Shown piece after piece: positions 25,389 through 33,902 of a DNA stretch of 64,000 bases; positions within the stretch are counted from its first letter, which is position 1; each line of letters starts with the position of its first letter. This DNA is from UBA2357 sp046295975. Lineage in GTDB: Bacteria; Pseudomonadota; Gammaproteobacteria; Burkholderiales; Rhodocyclaceae. Position numbers and translations under genes: made by a program. The DNA lies in the NCBI GenBank assembly GCA_046295975.1, contig JBKBMG010000004.1, positions 85,987 through 149,986 on the forward strand. Reading direction: 5' to 3'. The notes beneath the pieces were generated by a model. It saw nothing but the letters and a program-made list of their open reading frames with translations, was not told the DNA's origin and did no database searches.

Positions 25389-26978
25389 ATGTACGAATGC
25401 AATCTGTTGATCGGCGGCGCCGATCGTGCCGCGGCCGGCGGCGCCACCTTCAACCGGATCGACCCGGTCAGCGGCGAGGTGGCGACCCGTGCCGCAGCCG
25501 CCACCGTGGCCGATGCCCAGGCCGCGGCCGAGGCTGCGCGCGCCGCTGCGCCGGCTTGGGCTGCCCAGCCGCCGGCGGCACGCCGTGCGCTGCTGCTCAA
25601 GGCAGCCGACGTGCTCGAGGCCAAGGCGCCCGAGTTCATTGCCCGCGGTGTCGCCGAGGCGGGCGGTGCGCCGGGCTGGTACGGCTTCAACGTCATGCTG
25701 GCCGCGAGCATGTTGCGCGAGGCCGCCAGCATGACCACCCAGGTCACCGGCGAGACCATTCCCTCCAACGTGCCCGGCTGCTTCGCCATGTCGCTGCGCC
25801 AGCCGGTGGGCGTGGTGCTGGGCATCGCGCCGTGGAATGCGCCGCTCATCCTCGGTGTGCGCGCAATCGCGATGCCGCTGGCCTGCGGCAACAGCGTGGT
25901 GCTGAAAGCCTCGGAAACCTGCCCGGCGCTGCACCGGCCGGTGGGCGTGGTGCTGGGCATCGCGCCGTGGAATGCGCCGCTCATCCTCGGTGTGCGCGCA
26001 ATCGCGATGCCGCTGGCCTGCGGCAACAGCGTGGTGCTGAAAGCCTCGGAAACCTGCCCGGCGCTGCACCGGCTGATCGGCACGGTGTTCGAAGAGGCCG
26101 GCTTCCCGGCCGGCGTGGTGAACGTGGTCACCAATGCGCCGGACGACGCCCCCGCGGTGGTCGAAGCCTTGATCGCACACGATGCGGTGCGGCGGGTGAA
26201 TTTCACCGGTTCCACCCATGTGGGCCGGATCATCGCGCAGATGGCCGCGCGCCACCTGAAGCCGGTGCTGCTGGAGTTGGGCGGCAAGAATCCGCTGGTG
26301 ATCCTGCACGATGCCGATCTCGACGAAGCGGTGCAGGCGGCCGCCTTTGCGGCGTTCTTCAATCAAGGCCAGATCTGCATGTGCACCGATCGCATCATCA
26401 TTGATCGCAGGATCGCGGATGCCTTCGTCGACAAGCTCGCATCCAAGGCCAGGACACTCGCGGCCGGCACACCGGGTGCAGAGGGCGCGGTCCTCGCCGC
26501 GATGGTCGACGCGCGGGCGGCAGAACGCGTGCGTGGGCTGGTGGACGATGCGGTTGCCAAGGGCGCGCGCCTGCCGCTCGGGCCGCTGCAGATCGACGGC
26601 GCCATCATGCAGCCGGTGATGCTCGACGGCGTCACCGCCGAGATGCGCTTCTATGCCGAGGAGTCTTTCGGCCCGGTGGTCGGGATCGAGCGCTTCGACG
26701 ACGAGGCCGAGGCGTTGCGCCTGGCCAACGACAGTGAATACGGGCTGTCGGCGGCGGTGTTCAGCCGCGATGTCGCGCGTGCGCTGGAATTTGCCAAACG
26801 GGTGGAGTCGGGCATCTGCCACGTCAATTCTTCCACCGTCGCCGACGAGGCGCAGATGCCGTTCGGCGGTGTGAAGGCGAGCGGTTACGGGCGCTTCGGC
26901 GGCAAGGCGGCGATCGACGCATTCACCGAGTTGCGCTGGATCACGCTGCAGACCACGCCGCGCCACTACCCGGTGTAA
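25389..26978 (+). CDS. vdh: Vanillin dehydrogenase with internal 45-residue tandem duplication
   Basis: A 529-aa aldehyde dehydrogenase, about 45 residues longer than the usual vanillin dehydrogenase (about 480-485). The excess is exactly a perfect in-frame repeat: residues 139-183 recur as 184-228, and the DNA copies are identical. The repeated part holds APWNAPL and the cofactor-site lysine segment VVLKASE, so it duplicates part of the NAD-binding fold. The rest is normal: E296 in LELGGKNP and C330 in QGQICMC. Start 25,389 has GGAGG 8 nt upstream. It lies between ech and fcs and should oxidise vanillin to vanillate, but whether the duplicated form folds is doubtful. An assembly error is an alternative. 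The other aldehyde dehydrogenase (12,134) could substitute. Confidence 0.9.
   Translation: MYECNLLIGGADRAAAGGATFNRIDPVSGEVATRAAAATVADAQAAAEAARAAAPAWAAQPPAARRALLLKAADVLEAKAPEFIARGVAEAGGAPGWYGFNVMLAASMLREAASMTTQVTGETIPSNVPGCFAMSLRQPVGVVLGIAPWNAPLILGVRAIAMPLACGNSVVLKASETCPALHRPVGVVLGIAPWNAPLILGVRAIAMPLACGNSVVLKASETCPALHRLIGTVFEEAGFPAGVVNVVTNAPDDAPAVVEALIAHDAVRRVNFTGSTHVGRIIAQMAARHLKPVLLELGGKNPLVILHDADLDEAVQAAAFAAFFNQGQICMCTDRIIIDRRIADAFVDKLASKARTLAAGTPGAEGAVLAAMVDARAAERVRGLVDDAVAKGARLPLGPLQIDGAIMQPVMLDGVTAEMRFYAEESFGPVVGIERFDDEAEALRLANDSEYGLSAAVFSRDVARALEFAKRVESGICHVNSSTVADEAQMPFGGVKASGYGRFGGKAAIDAFTELRWITLQTTPRHYPV
25803..26072 (+). repeat. Perfect 135-bp direct tandem duplication within vdh
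   Basis: Copy 1 is 25,803-25,937 and copy 2 is 25,938-26,072, identical base for base and in frame (45 codons). Each copy begins and ends with CCGG, so the junction reads CCGGCCGG. No third copy or flanking insertion sequence is seen. The lack of any divergence means either a very recent event or an assembly artefact. Confidence 0.95.
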
Positions 26979-26994
26979 GCGGGGCGCGACATCC

Positions 26995-28860
26995 ATGACT
27001 GCATCGAACCGACAAGCCTTCGCCGGCTATCGGGCGGTGTCCATCGGCTCCGCGCCGGTGGACGTCCGCAGCGAGGCCGGCGAAGGCGGCACGATCTGGT
27101 ATCTGCGCTGCACCGAGCCCCTGCAGGCACATCCGCTGCGATTGACCGACTGCCTGATCGAGGGCGCCGGGCGCCACCCCGAGCGCACCCTGGTGGCGCG
27201 CCGGGGGGCGGACGGCGAATGGGTGCGCATCTGTTACGCCGACATGCTCGCCCGTGCCCGCGCCATCGGGCAGGCCTTGCTTGAGCGCGGGTTGTCACCC
27301 GAGCGGCCGTTGCTCATCCTGTCGGGCAACGACCTTGAGCATCTGCAGCTGGCGCTTGGGGCCATGCTGGCGGGCGTGCCGTACTGCCCGATGTCGCCGG
27401 CCGCATCGCTGGTGTCGTCCGACTTCGGCAAGCTGGCGCATGCCTTGTCCTTGCTCACGCCCGGCATGGTCTACGCGACCGAGGGCGAGGCCTACGCCCG
27501 CGCGATCCGCGCCAAGGTGCCGGAATCGGTGGAGGTCGTGGTGGGGCAGGGCGCGGTCGACGGCCGTTCGTGCACGCATCTGGACGAACTACTGGCCACC
27601 GTGCCGCGCGACATCGACGCGGTGCACCACGGGCTTGGCCCCGACACCATCGCCAAGTTCCTGTTTACCTCGGGCTCGACCAAGCTGCCCAAGGCCGTCA
27701 CCACCACCCACCGCATGCTCTGCGCCAATCAGCAGATGCTGCTGCAGACCTTTCCGTGCTTCGGCGAGGTGCCGCCGGTATTGGTCGACTGGCTCCCGTG
27801 GAACCACACCTTTGGCGGCAGCCACAACGTTGGCATCGCGCTTTACAACGGTGGCAGCTACTACATCGACGATGGGCGGCCGACGCCACAGGGCATGGCG
27901 GAGACCTTGCGCAACCTGCGCGACGTCGCACCCACCGTATTCTTCAACGTGCCCAAGGGGTGGGAGCTGCTCACCGAGGCGCTGGAGCAGGATGCGGCGC
28001 TGCGCGACACCTTTTATTCGCGTGTGAAGATGTTCCTGTTTGCCGGTGCGGGATTGTCGCAGGCCGCCTGGGACCGCCTTGAGCGGGTGAGCGAGGCGCA
28101 CTGCGGCGAGCGCATCCGCATCATGAGCGGGCTGGGCATGACCGAGACCTCGCCGTCATGCACCTTCACCACCGGACCCGAGATTCGCGCGGGCTACGTC
28201 GGCCTGCCGGTGCCGGGCTGCGAGGTCAGGCTGGTGCCGGTCGACGGCAAGCTTGAGGCGCGCTTCCGCGGGCCGCACGTGATGCCGGGCTACTGGCGGG
28301 CGCCGGAGCAGACCCACGAGGCCTTCGATGGGGCGGGCTTTTATCGCACAGGGGATGCGCTGAAGTGGGTGGACGTCGAGCGCCCCGAGCTGGGCCTGCT
28401 GTTCGACGGCCGGATTGCCGAGGACTTCAAGCTCTCGTCCGGCACTTTTGTCAGCGTCGGGCCGCTGCGCGCACGCCTCATCAGCGAGGGCGCACCCTAT
28501 GTACAGGATGTGGTGGTGACCGGCATCAACCGCGACGACATCGGCGTGATGATCTTCCCGCGTTTGGAGCATTGCAGCCGTCTGGCCGGTTTGTCGGCCG
28601 ACGCGCCGGCGCACGAGATTCTTGCCGCCGCCCCGGTGCGGACCTGGGCTGCCAATCTGCTCGCCCGCGCCAACCAAGGTGCAACCGGTTCCGCCAGTCG
28701 TGTCGCGCGGTTGCGCCTGCTGGAGGAAGCACCGGCGATCGATGCCGGCGAAATCACCGACAAGGGCTCGATCAACCAACGAGCGGTACTGGCACGCCGT
28801 GCCGCCCTGGTCGAGGCCATGTACGACGGCAGCGATCCGCATACCCTCACGATCGCCTGA
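26995..28860 (+). CDS. fcs: Feruloyl-CoA synthetase
   Basis: A 621-aa AMP-forming acyl-CoA synthetase. The adenylation P-loop FTSGSTKLPKAV lies at about residues 223-234, followed by the acyl/AMP site segments VDWLPWNHTFGG and MSGLGMTETSPS, and the hinge region FYRTGDALKW. A conserved C-terminal lysine falls in ITDKGSINQRAV near residue 592. The early segment TIWYLRCTEPLQAHPLRLTD is typical of feruloyl-CoA synthetases. It activates ferulate or p-coumarate to the CoA ester for the hydratase-lyase encoded two genes upstream. It starts 16 bp after vdh. Confidence 0.94.
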   Translation: MTASNRQAFAGYRAVSIGSAPVDVRSEAGEGGTIWYLRCTEPLQAHPLRLTDCLIEGAGRHPERTLVARRGADGEWVRICYADMLARARAIGQALLERGLSPERPLLILSGNDLEHLQLALGAMLAGVPYCPMSPAASLVSSDFGKLAHALSLLTPGMVYATEGEAYARAIRAKVPESVEVVVGQGAVDGRSCTHLDELLATVPRDIDAVHHGLGPDTIAKFLFTSGSTKLPKAVTTTHRMLCANQQMLLQTFPCFGEVPPVLVDWLPWNHTFGGSHNVGIALYNGGSYYIDDGRPTPQGMAETLRNLRDVAPTVFFNVPKGWELLTEALEQDAALRDTFYSRVKMFLFAGAGLSQAAWDRLERVSEAHCGERIRIMSGLGMTETSPSCTFTTGPEIRAGYVGLPVPGCEVRLVPVDGKLEARFRGPHVMPGYWRAPEQTHEAFDGAGFYRTGDALKWVDVERPELGLLFDGRIAEDFKLSSGTFVSVGPLRARLISEGAPYVQDVVVTGINRDDIGVMIFPRLEHCSRLAGLSADAPAHEILAAAPVRTWAANLLARANQGATGSASRVARLRLLEEAPAIDAGEITDKGSINQRAVLARRAALVEAMYDGSDPHTLTIA

Positions 28861-28891
28861 GGCCGCAAGGTCATCAAGCCGCGGAGCCAGA

Positions 28892-29770
28892 ATGGATTTC
28901 GACGCCCTGGAAGCGATCGACGTGCACGTGCACGCCGAGGTCTCGTGCCGTTGTCCGGCCGACGACTTCGGCAAGGAATTCGACGAGGCGGCCGAGCGCT
29001 ACTTCGGTTTTCAACACCGCCCGACGATTGCCGAAACCATCGCTTACTACCGTGCGCGCAAGCTGGGTCTGGTGATGTTCACCGTGGACGCCGAGTTCGA
29101 GACGGGGCGGCGGCGCATTCCCAACGAGGAAATCGCCGAAGCGGCCCGGGCCAATCGCGACATGATGATCGCCTTCGCCAGCATCGATCCGCACAAGGGC
29201 AAGATGGGGCTGCGCGAGGCGCGACACCTGATCGAAACCTACCGCGTCGGTGGGTTCAAGTTCCATCCGACGGTGCAGGGCTTCTTTCCCAACGACCGGA
29301 TGGCCTACCCACTCTATGAACTGATTGCCGCCCATCGCCTGCCGGCAATCTTCCATAGCGGTCATTCGGGCATCGGCACCGGCATGCCGGGCGGTGGCGG
29401 ACTGCGCCTGAAGTACTCCAATCCGATTCATCTGGACGATGTCGCGGCGGATTTCCCGGACATGAAGATCGTCATCGCTCACCCTTCCTGGCCTTGGCAG
29501 GACGAGGCCTTGTCGGTCTGCCTGCACAAGCCCAATGTTTTTATCGACCTGTCCGGCTGGTCGCCCAAGTACTTTCCGCCGCAACTGGTGCAATACGCCA
29601 ACACCCGCCTGCGCGACCGCATGTTGTTCGGCTCCGACTTTCCCTTGATCACGCCCGAGCGCTGGATTGCCGACTTCGATACAGCGGGTTTTCGGCCAGA
29701 CGTCAAGCCGTTGATCTTCAAAGAGAACGCCAGACGTCTGCTGGCGGACTCGGCGGCGGAACGGGAGTGA
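28892..29770 (+). CDS. Amidohydrolase-superfamily metal-dependent hydrolase
   Basis: A 292-aa TIM-barrel protein of the amidohydrolase 2 (ACMSD-like) group. Metal ligand motifs are H12 and H14 (DVHVH), a histidine in FHSGHSG, a histidine in IAHPSWPW and the aspartate of GSDFPL. It follows fcs by 31 bp and is the last gene of the ferulate operon. Relatives include decarboxylases, lactonases and a 4-hydroxyphenyl-beta-ketoacyl-CoA hydrolase of the non-lyase hydroxycinnamate route. In this context a thioester or carboxyl-cleaving role on a ferulate intermediate is plausible, but the reaction cannot be assigned from sequence. Confidence 0.85.
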   Translation: MDFDALEAIDVHVHAEVSCRCPADDFGKEFDEAAERYFGFQHRPTIAETIAYYRARKLGLVMFTVDAEFETGRRRIPNEEIAEAARANRDMMIAFASIDPHKGKMGLREARHLIETYRVGGFKFHPTVQGFFPNDRMAYPLYELIAAHRLPAIFHSGHSGIGTGMPGGGGLRLKYSNPIHLDDVAADFPDMKIVIAHPSWPWQDEALSVCLHKPNVFIDLSGWSPKYFPPQLVQYANTRLRDRMLFGSDFPLITPERWIADFDTAGFRPDVKPLIFKENARRLLADSAAERE

Positions 29771-29823
29771 ATGATGTCCGGGAATGCGTTCGTCCGCAGC
29801 ACTGATCGGCGCAATCGGAGGAA

Positions 29824-29856
29824 TTGAGTCATAGATATAACATAATGTAGGATATC
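29824..29856 (+). promoter_or_regulatory. chrBA promoter/operator region
   Basis: AT-rich stretch with TTGAGT (29,824-29,829) and TAGGAT (29,848-29,853), 18 bp apart. It contains nested dyads GATAT ... ATATC (29,834-29,838 / 29,852-29,856) and ACAT-A-ATGT (29,840-29,848), almost concentric. A regulator-binding site over the promoter is likely, possibly for ChrB itself. Confidence 0.45.
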
Positions 29857-29893
29857 AAACTGAGATCACCTGTCGCTGCGAAGGAGTCTTCGT

Positions 29894-30838
29894 TTGAGCT
29901 TTCTTGCCTTATTCGTCAGCCTTCCCACCAAGGCGTCGACCGGCCGCATGCGTGTCTGGCGCTCTGTCAAGGCGCTGGGTTGCGCGACGCTGCGCGATGG
30001 GGTCTACGTGCTACCCGACTCGGTGGACAGTGCCGCGACGCTCAACGAAGTGGCAGCGCACGCGGTGGAAGCGGGGGGGAGCGGTGAGGTCTATCGACTC
30101 TCGGGGTGTGACGAATTTCAGGAAGCCGCGCTACGCGCGCTGTTCGACCGGGGGGAGGAGTACGCCAGCATCGCCGAGGAGATCAAAGCGCTCGGGCGAA
30201 GTCTGGCATCGCTGGACGATGGCGCCGCCGCACGCAAGCTCCAGCCGCTCGTGCGTCGGTTCGAACAGGTCACAGGCATCGATTTTTTCCCCGGGGAGGC
30301 GCAGCGGCAGACCTTGAGCCTGCTGGATGACCTGCGCGACGCGATCACCCGCCGTATGTCGCCCGACGAGCCGACCGCCCGGCAGGCGGGTATTCCGCGA
30401 TTGGACCGTGCCGACTATCAGGGCCGGACCTGGGCCACGCGGGCACGCCCGTGGGTGGACCGACTTGCCTCCGCCTGGCTGATCCGGCGGTTCATCGACC
30501 GGAGCGCGCACATCGTCTGGCTGGCAAGTCCCGCCGACTGCCGCGACGGCTGGCTCGGCTTCGATTTCGACGGCGCGGTCTTCAGCCACGTCGACACCAA
30601 GGTCACCTTCGAGACGCTACTGACGAGTTTCGCACTCGATTCGACTCCCGCGCTGGTCCGGGTGGGGGAACTGGTGCATTGCCTGGACGTAGGAGGGCTC
30701 CCGGTCGCGGAAGCGCCAGGCGTTGAATCACTGCTTGCGGGCTTGCGCGCATCCGAACCCGATGACGACGCGCTGCTCGCCCGCGCGTGCGAACTCTTCG
30801 ACTGGCTGCTGAAGAGCTATGAGGAAATATCAGCGTGA
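29894..30838 (+). CDS. chrB: Chromate resistance regulator
   Basis: A 314-aa ChrB protein. The N-terminal domain (about 1-155) includes MRVWRSVKALGCATLRDGVYVLP; the C-terminal ChrB domain (about 165-310) includes WATRARPWVDRLASAWLIRRFID and FDFDGAVFSHVDTKVTFETL. The TTG start has AAGGAG (29,880-29,885) 8 nt upstream. ChrB proteins regulate chromate-inducible expression of the chrA efflux gene, which here overlaps its stop (GTGA). Both domains are intact. Confidence 0.92.
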   Translation: MSFLALFVSLPTKASTGRMRVWRSVKALGCATLRDGVYVLPDSVDSAATLNEVAAHAVEAGGSGEVYRLSGCDEFQEAALRALFDRGEEYASIAEEIKALGRSLASLDDGAAARKLQPLVRRFEQVTGIDFFPGEAQRQTLSLLDDLRDAITRRMSPDEPTARQAGIPRLDRADYQGRTWATRARPWVDRLASAWLIRRFIDRSAHIVWLASPADCRDGWLGFDFDGAVFSHVDTKVTFETLLTSFALDSTPALVRVGELVHCLDVGGLPVAEAPGVESLLAGLRASEPDDDALLARACELFDWLLKSYEEISA

Positions 30839-32178
30839 ACTCCCAGACCCGATCACAACTACGGCCCGCCCACCCCCCGTTCCGGGAGGCCTTCGCCTAT
30901 TGGCTGAAACTTGGCTTCATCAGCTTCGGTGGTCCAGCCGGGCAGATCGCCATCATGCATCAGGAGTTGGTAGAGAAGCGCCGCTGGATTTCCGAGCATC
31001 GCTTCCTGCACGCGCTCAATTACTGCATGCTGCTGCCCGGCCCCGAAGCTCAGCAACTGGCCATCTATATCGGCTGGTTGCTGCACCGTACCTGGGGTGG
31101 CATCGTCGCCGGTGTCCTGTTCGTGCTGCCTTCGCTCTTCATCCTCGCGGCGCTCACCTACGTCTACCTGGCCTTTGGTGACGTCTCGTACGTGCGGGGG
31201 GTGTTCAACGGCATCAAGCCGGCGGTAGTGGCCATCGTGGTGTTCGCCGCCTGGCGCATCGGCTCGCGTGTGTTGAAGAACAGCGCTTTGTGGGCGCTGG
31301 CGGTCCTGTCCTTCATCGCGATCTTCGTCTTCAGGGTACCCTTTCCCTATATCGTTGTCGCAGCCGGCGTCCTGGGTTTCATCGGCGGCAGGGTGGCTCC
31401 CGACAAGTTCAAGGTCGGCGGTGGCCATGGCGCTTCGGACAAGGGCTACGGGCCAGCCGTCATCGACGACGACACGCCCCCCATGGCGCATACGCGCTTT
31501 CGCTGGCCCTACCTCATCACGCTCTTGGTGGCGGCGCTCGTAACCTGGGTCGCAGCCATGGCCTTGCTGGGGCAGCCGGTCTTGAAGGATATGGGCGCGT
31601 TCTTCACGAAGGCGGCACTCGTCACCTTCGGTGGCGCCTACGCGGTGCTGCCCTATGTCTATCAGGGCGGCGTGGAGCACTACCAGTGGCTGACCGGTAC
31701 GCAGATGATCGACGGCCTGGCCTTGGGTGAGAGTACGCCGGGGCCGCTCATCATGGTCGTGTCTTTCGTTGGTTTCGTCGGCGCCTGGACCAAGGAGATC
31801 TTCGGGCCCGATGCCTTGCTGCTGGCCGGCTTCGCGGGCGCCTCCGTGGCCACTTTCTTCACCTTCCTGCCCAGCTTCGTCTTCATCCTGGCCGGCGCAC
31901 CCCTGGTGGAGTCCACCCACGGCGACCTGAAGTTCACCGCGCCACTCACCGGCATCACCGCCGCCGTGGTCGGGGTGATTGTGAACCTCGCGCTGTTCTT
32001 TGCTTATTACGTGCTTTGGCCCCAAGGCTTCGAAGGGCCCTTCGACACCGTTTCTGCACCGATCACCGTAGCCGCGGCCATCGCCCTGCTGCGCTTCAAG
32101 CGTGGCGTGATCGAAACATTACTCGGCTGCGCGGTTATTGGCTTTGCCGCACAGCTCTTGACGACAGGTGTGACATGA
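30835..32178 (+). CDS. chrA: Chromate efflux transporter
   Basis: A 447-aa inner-membrane protein of the CHR superfamily, in the long two-domain form. The first CHR domain (about 20-190) has FISFGGPAGQIAIMH and LLPGPEAQQLAIYIGWL; the second (about 225-440) has FTKAALVTFGGAYAVLPYV and LALGESTPGPLIMV. It exports chromate from the cytoplasm. It begins at a GTG overlapping the chrB stop and ends overlapping the rhodanese start, so the three genes are translationally linked. Confidence 0.95.
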   Translation: MNSQTRSQLRPAHPPFREAFAYWLKLGFISFGGPAGQIAIMHQELVEKRRWISEHRFLHALNYCMLLPGPEAQQLAIYIGWLLHRTWGGIVAGVLFVLPSLFILAALTYVYLAFGDVSYVRGVFNGIKPAVVAIVVFAAWRIGSRVLKNSALWALAVLSFIAIFVFRVPFPYIVVAAGVLGFIGGRVAPDKFKVGGGHGASDKGYGPAVIDDDTPPMAHTRFRWPYLITLLVAALVTWVAAMALLGQPVLKDMGAFFTKAALVTFGGAYAVLPYVYQGGVEHYQWLTGTQMIDGLALGESTPGPLIMVVSFVGFVGAWTKEIFGPDALLLAGFAGASVATFFTFLPSFVFILAGAPLVESTHGDLKFTAPLTGITAAVVGVIVNLALFFAYYVLWPQGFEGPFDTVSAPITVAAAIALLRFKRGVIETLLGCAVIGFAAQLLTTGVT

Positions 32179-32501
32179 GTGCGATTACCGCCCCAGAACT
32201 CGCCCTTTGGCAACGCGGCGGCTTGGACTTTGCGCTGCTTGACGTGCGGCGCACCGAGAAGCGCCGCAGCGATGGCGACCATATTCCGGGAGACCGTTGG
32301 CTCGACCCCGCGAGCTGGCTCGACTGGAAGGACAGCATCGCAACCGACCGCCCCGCGGTCGTCTACTGCGCTCACGGCCACGAGATCAGTCAGGGTTTGA
32401 CCGCCGCGCTGCGCGTAATTGGGGTGGACGCCCGCTACCTTGAAGGGGGCATCGCAGCCTGGCGCGGAGTCGGTGGTTCGGTCGAGGCGATCGGGTTATG
32501 A
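32175..32501 (+). CDS. Single-domain rhodanese in the chromate operon
   Basis: A 108-aa rhodanese-fold protein. The active-site cysteine C65 heads the loop CAHGHEIS, and the C-terminal YLEGGIAAWRG segment is typical. There is no signal peptide. The start overlaps the chrA stop (ATGA). Sulfur transfer or redox handling during chromate or sulfate stress is plausible because chromate competes with sulfate uptake, but the role is inferred from operon position. Confidence 0.9.
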   Translation: MSAITAPELALWQRGGLDFALLDVRRTEKRRSDGDHIPGDRWLDPASWLDWKDSIATDRPAVVYCAHGHEISQGLTAALRVIGVDARYLEGGIAAWRGVGGSVEAIGL

Positions 32502-32649
32502 AACAGGCACCAGAGCATGCCGGTATCGCCCATCCGCTCGTGGGCGCGTGGGCGTGCCTGTTCAGAAGCCGAACCTCCGCATGACGTAGAGCCCGCCCGC
32601 CAGCGCCGCGTTGCGCGGTTGGCTGGATCGCTGAGAAAACCATTGCCAA

Positions 32650-32671
32650 GGCGGCGATCGGTGACGCCGCC
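32650..32671. terminator. Hairpin between rhodanese and YjdM genes
   Basis: Inverted repeat GGCGGCG (32,650-32,656) / CGCCGCC (32,665-32,671) with an 8-nt loop between convergent genes. On the minus strand it is followed by a moderately T-rich stretch ending TTTT, so it best fits termination of the zinc-ribbon gene. Confidence 0.45.
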
Positions 32672-32688
32672 GCCTTCAGCCTTTGTGT

Positions 32689-33027
32689 TCAGGCTTTCTT
32701 GACGAATTCGGACTTGAGCTGCATCGATCCAAAGCCGTCGATCTTGCAGTCGATGTCGTGATCGCCCTCGATCAGGCGAATGTTCTTGACCTTGGTGCCA
32801 ACTTTCACCACCGATGACGAACCCTTGACCTTCAGATCCTTGATCACGGTGACCGAGTCCCCGTCCTGCAGCACGTTACCGTTGGCGTCCTTCCATACGC
32901 GCGCGGTCTCGGCGGATGCCTCGGACGTCGCGCTCCACTCGTGTGCGCATTCGGGGCAGACCAGAAGGCCGCCGTCTTCATAGGTGTAGGTGGAGTCGCA
33001 TTTGGGGCAATTGGGCAAGGTACTCAT
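32689..33027 (-). CDS. yjdM: YjdM/PhnA-like zinc-ribbon protein
   Basis: A 112-aa protein with an N-terminal zinc ribbon (C7, C10, C24 and C27: CPKC ... CPEC) and a small SH3-like domain with DANGNVLQDGDSVTVIKDLKVKGSS. This is the YjdM (formerly PhnA) family, wrongly linked in the past to alkylphosphonate uptake; its molecular role is unclear. The start has an AGGA ribosome site upstream; a longer frame running further upstream is not supported. Confidence 0.9.
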   Translation of the reverse strand: MSTLPNCPKCDSTYTYEDGGLLVCPECAHEWSATSEASAETARVWKDANGNVLQDGDSVTVIKDLKVKGSSSVVKVGTKVKNIRLIEGDHDIDCKIDGFGSMQLKSEFVKKA

Positions 33028-33258
33028 CGGGAATGTCGGTTCCTGTGGCGGTTGAACGAAGCACGGCTGCGTGCCAGCGAAGCTGTGCCGGTGTGCAAAC
33101 CGGGTTTTGGCAAGGCACGCGGCGCACCGCGACCGGGACACATCAAGCGGATAAGCGAGGGCGCGAGCGCCGCCAATGACCCGATGTCTGGCGATCATCG
33201 GGACGCGCAGTGGATTGATTCACAAAATGGGAGCGGCGCAGCTGCCGGGCGTACGCCA

Positions 33259-33441
33259 CTAGTCAGCACTGGAGCGCGAGGCTTCCAATTTCCAGTCTAC
33301 CCCGTGGGCCTTCAGATACTCGCCAATCAGGCGGCGTACGACCTGCGAGGGGGTCACGTCGTCCTGTGCGCAGAGTTCTTCGAAGGCCTTCTTCTTCGCG
33401 GGATCGATCAGAACCGTCAACCGGGCGGTTTTCTGTTCCAT
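33259..33441 (-). CDS. Small ribbon-helix-helix (CopG-like) protein
   Basis: A 60-aa protein with a strand segment TARLTVLIDPAKKKAFEELC and helices ending VTPSQVVRRLIGEYLKAHG, the ribbon-helix-helix fold of CopG/Arc-type DNA-binding proteins and antitoxins. No toxin-like gene is adjacent on either side, so it may be a stand-alone regulator or an orphan antitoxin. Confidence 0.75.
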   Translation of the reverse strand: MEQKTARLTVLIDPAKKKAFEELCAQDDVTPSQVVRRLIGEYLKAHGVDWKLEASRSSAD

Positions 33442-33902
33442 GTACGGTCTCGGTGCGGATTATCATTGAATGTGTCTCAAGTTTAAACACAATTGTAATG
33501 GGCACAAAGACCTCACCCCGCTGGCTCGTCTGCGAACGAGGTCTGTACATCGCCTGTTCTGGCTACAAACACTTGCGCAGGTCGAGGCAGTGTTCATTTC
33601 GGTGAAGTTGCCGATCGAATGTTTCTACGTCGCGCTGTAGCGGTGCCGGGTGCCACACCATCTCTTTCGTTATGCATGCCCAAGTCGCGAGCGATGCGGC
33701 TACACACGAGTTGATCTGCGAATACCACGCTTGGTGTGCGATGTGCTCCGCTTCGTGTGCCAATCCCCGGCACGGCCGCGGCCAGGCCGGCGTTGAGTAG
33801 TGAATGGGGCTGGGATAGAATCTCGCTCGCAACCGCAATGTAATGTTATTGCGATTGCAGTTGATTCCAATTATTTGATGTTTACACTGCTTCCCGAGCC
33901 CC
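33442..33902. other. 461-bp intergenic region with a metal-operator-like dyad and a possible gene remnant
   Basis: This stretch is clearly less GC-rich than its surroundings. Near the right end, CGCAAT (33,834-33,839) and ATTGCG (33,848-33,853) form a perfect dyad around an AT-rich 8-bp centre, 50 bp before the ABC binding-protein start. On the minus strand, about 33,563-33,800 reads as an open frame of protein-like composition (including GLAHEAEHIAHQAWYSQ) without a convincing start or ribosome site. It may be a small hypothetical gene or a remnant. Confidence 0.35.
33834..33853. promoter_or_regulatory. Dyad upstream of ABC importer operon
   Basis: CGCAAT-N8-ATTGCG, with an AT-rich centre containing TAATGTT. 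It is placed just before the first gene of a nickel/peptide-type importer. The spacing and composition resemble sites of metal-responsive repressors (Zur, NikR or Fur class), but no consensus is matched fully. Confidence 0.4.

Noticed and set aside
25803..26072. The vdh duplication as an insertion-sequence footprint
   Set aside because: The duplicated unit is host coding sequence with no inverted ends or transposase nearby; a simple tandem duplication or assembly error explains it.
25284..26996. A 570-residue minus-strand frame opposite vdh that also contains the duplication
   Set aside because: It mirrors the vdh repeat only because it is antisense to it; vdh has motifs, ribosome site and operon context.
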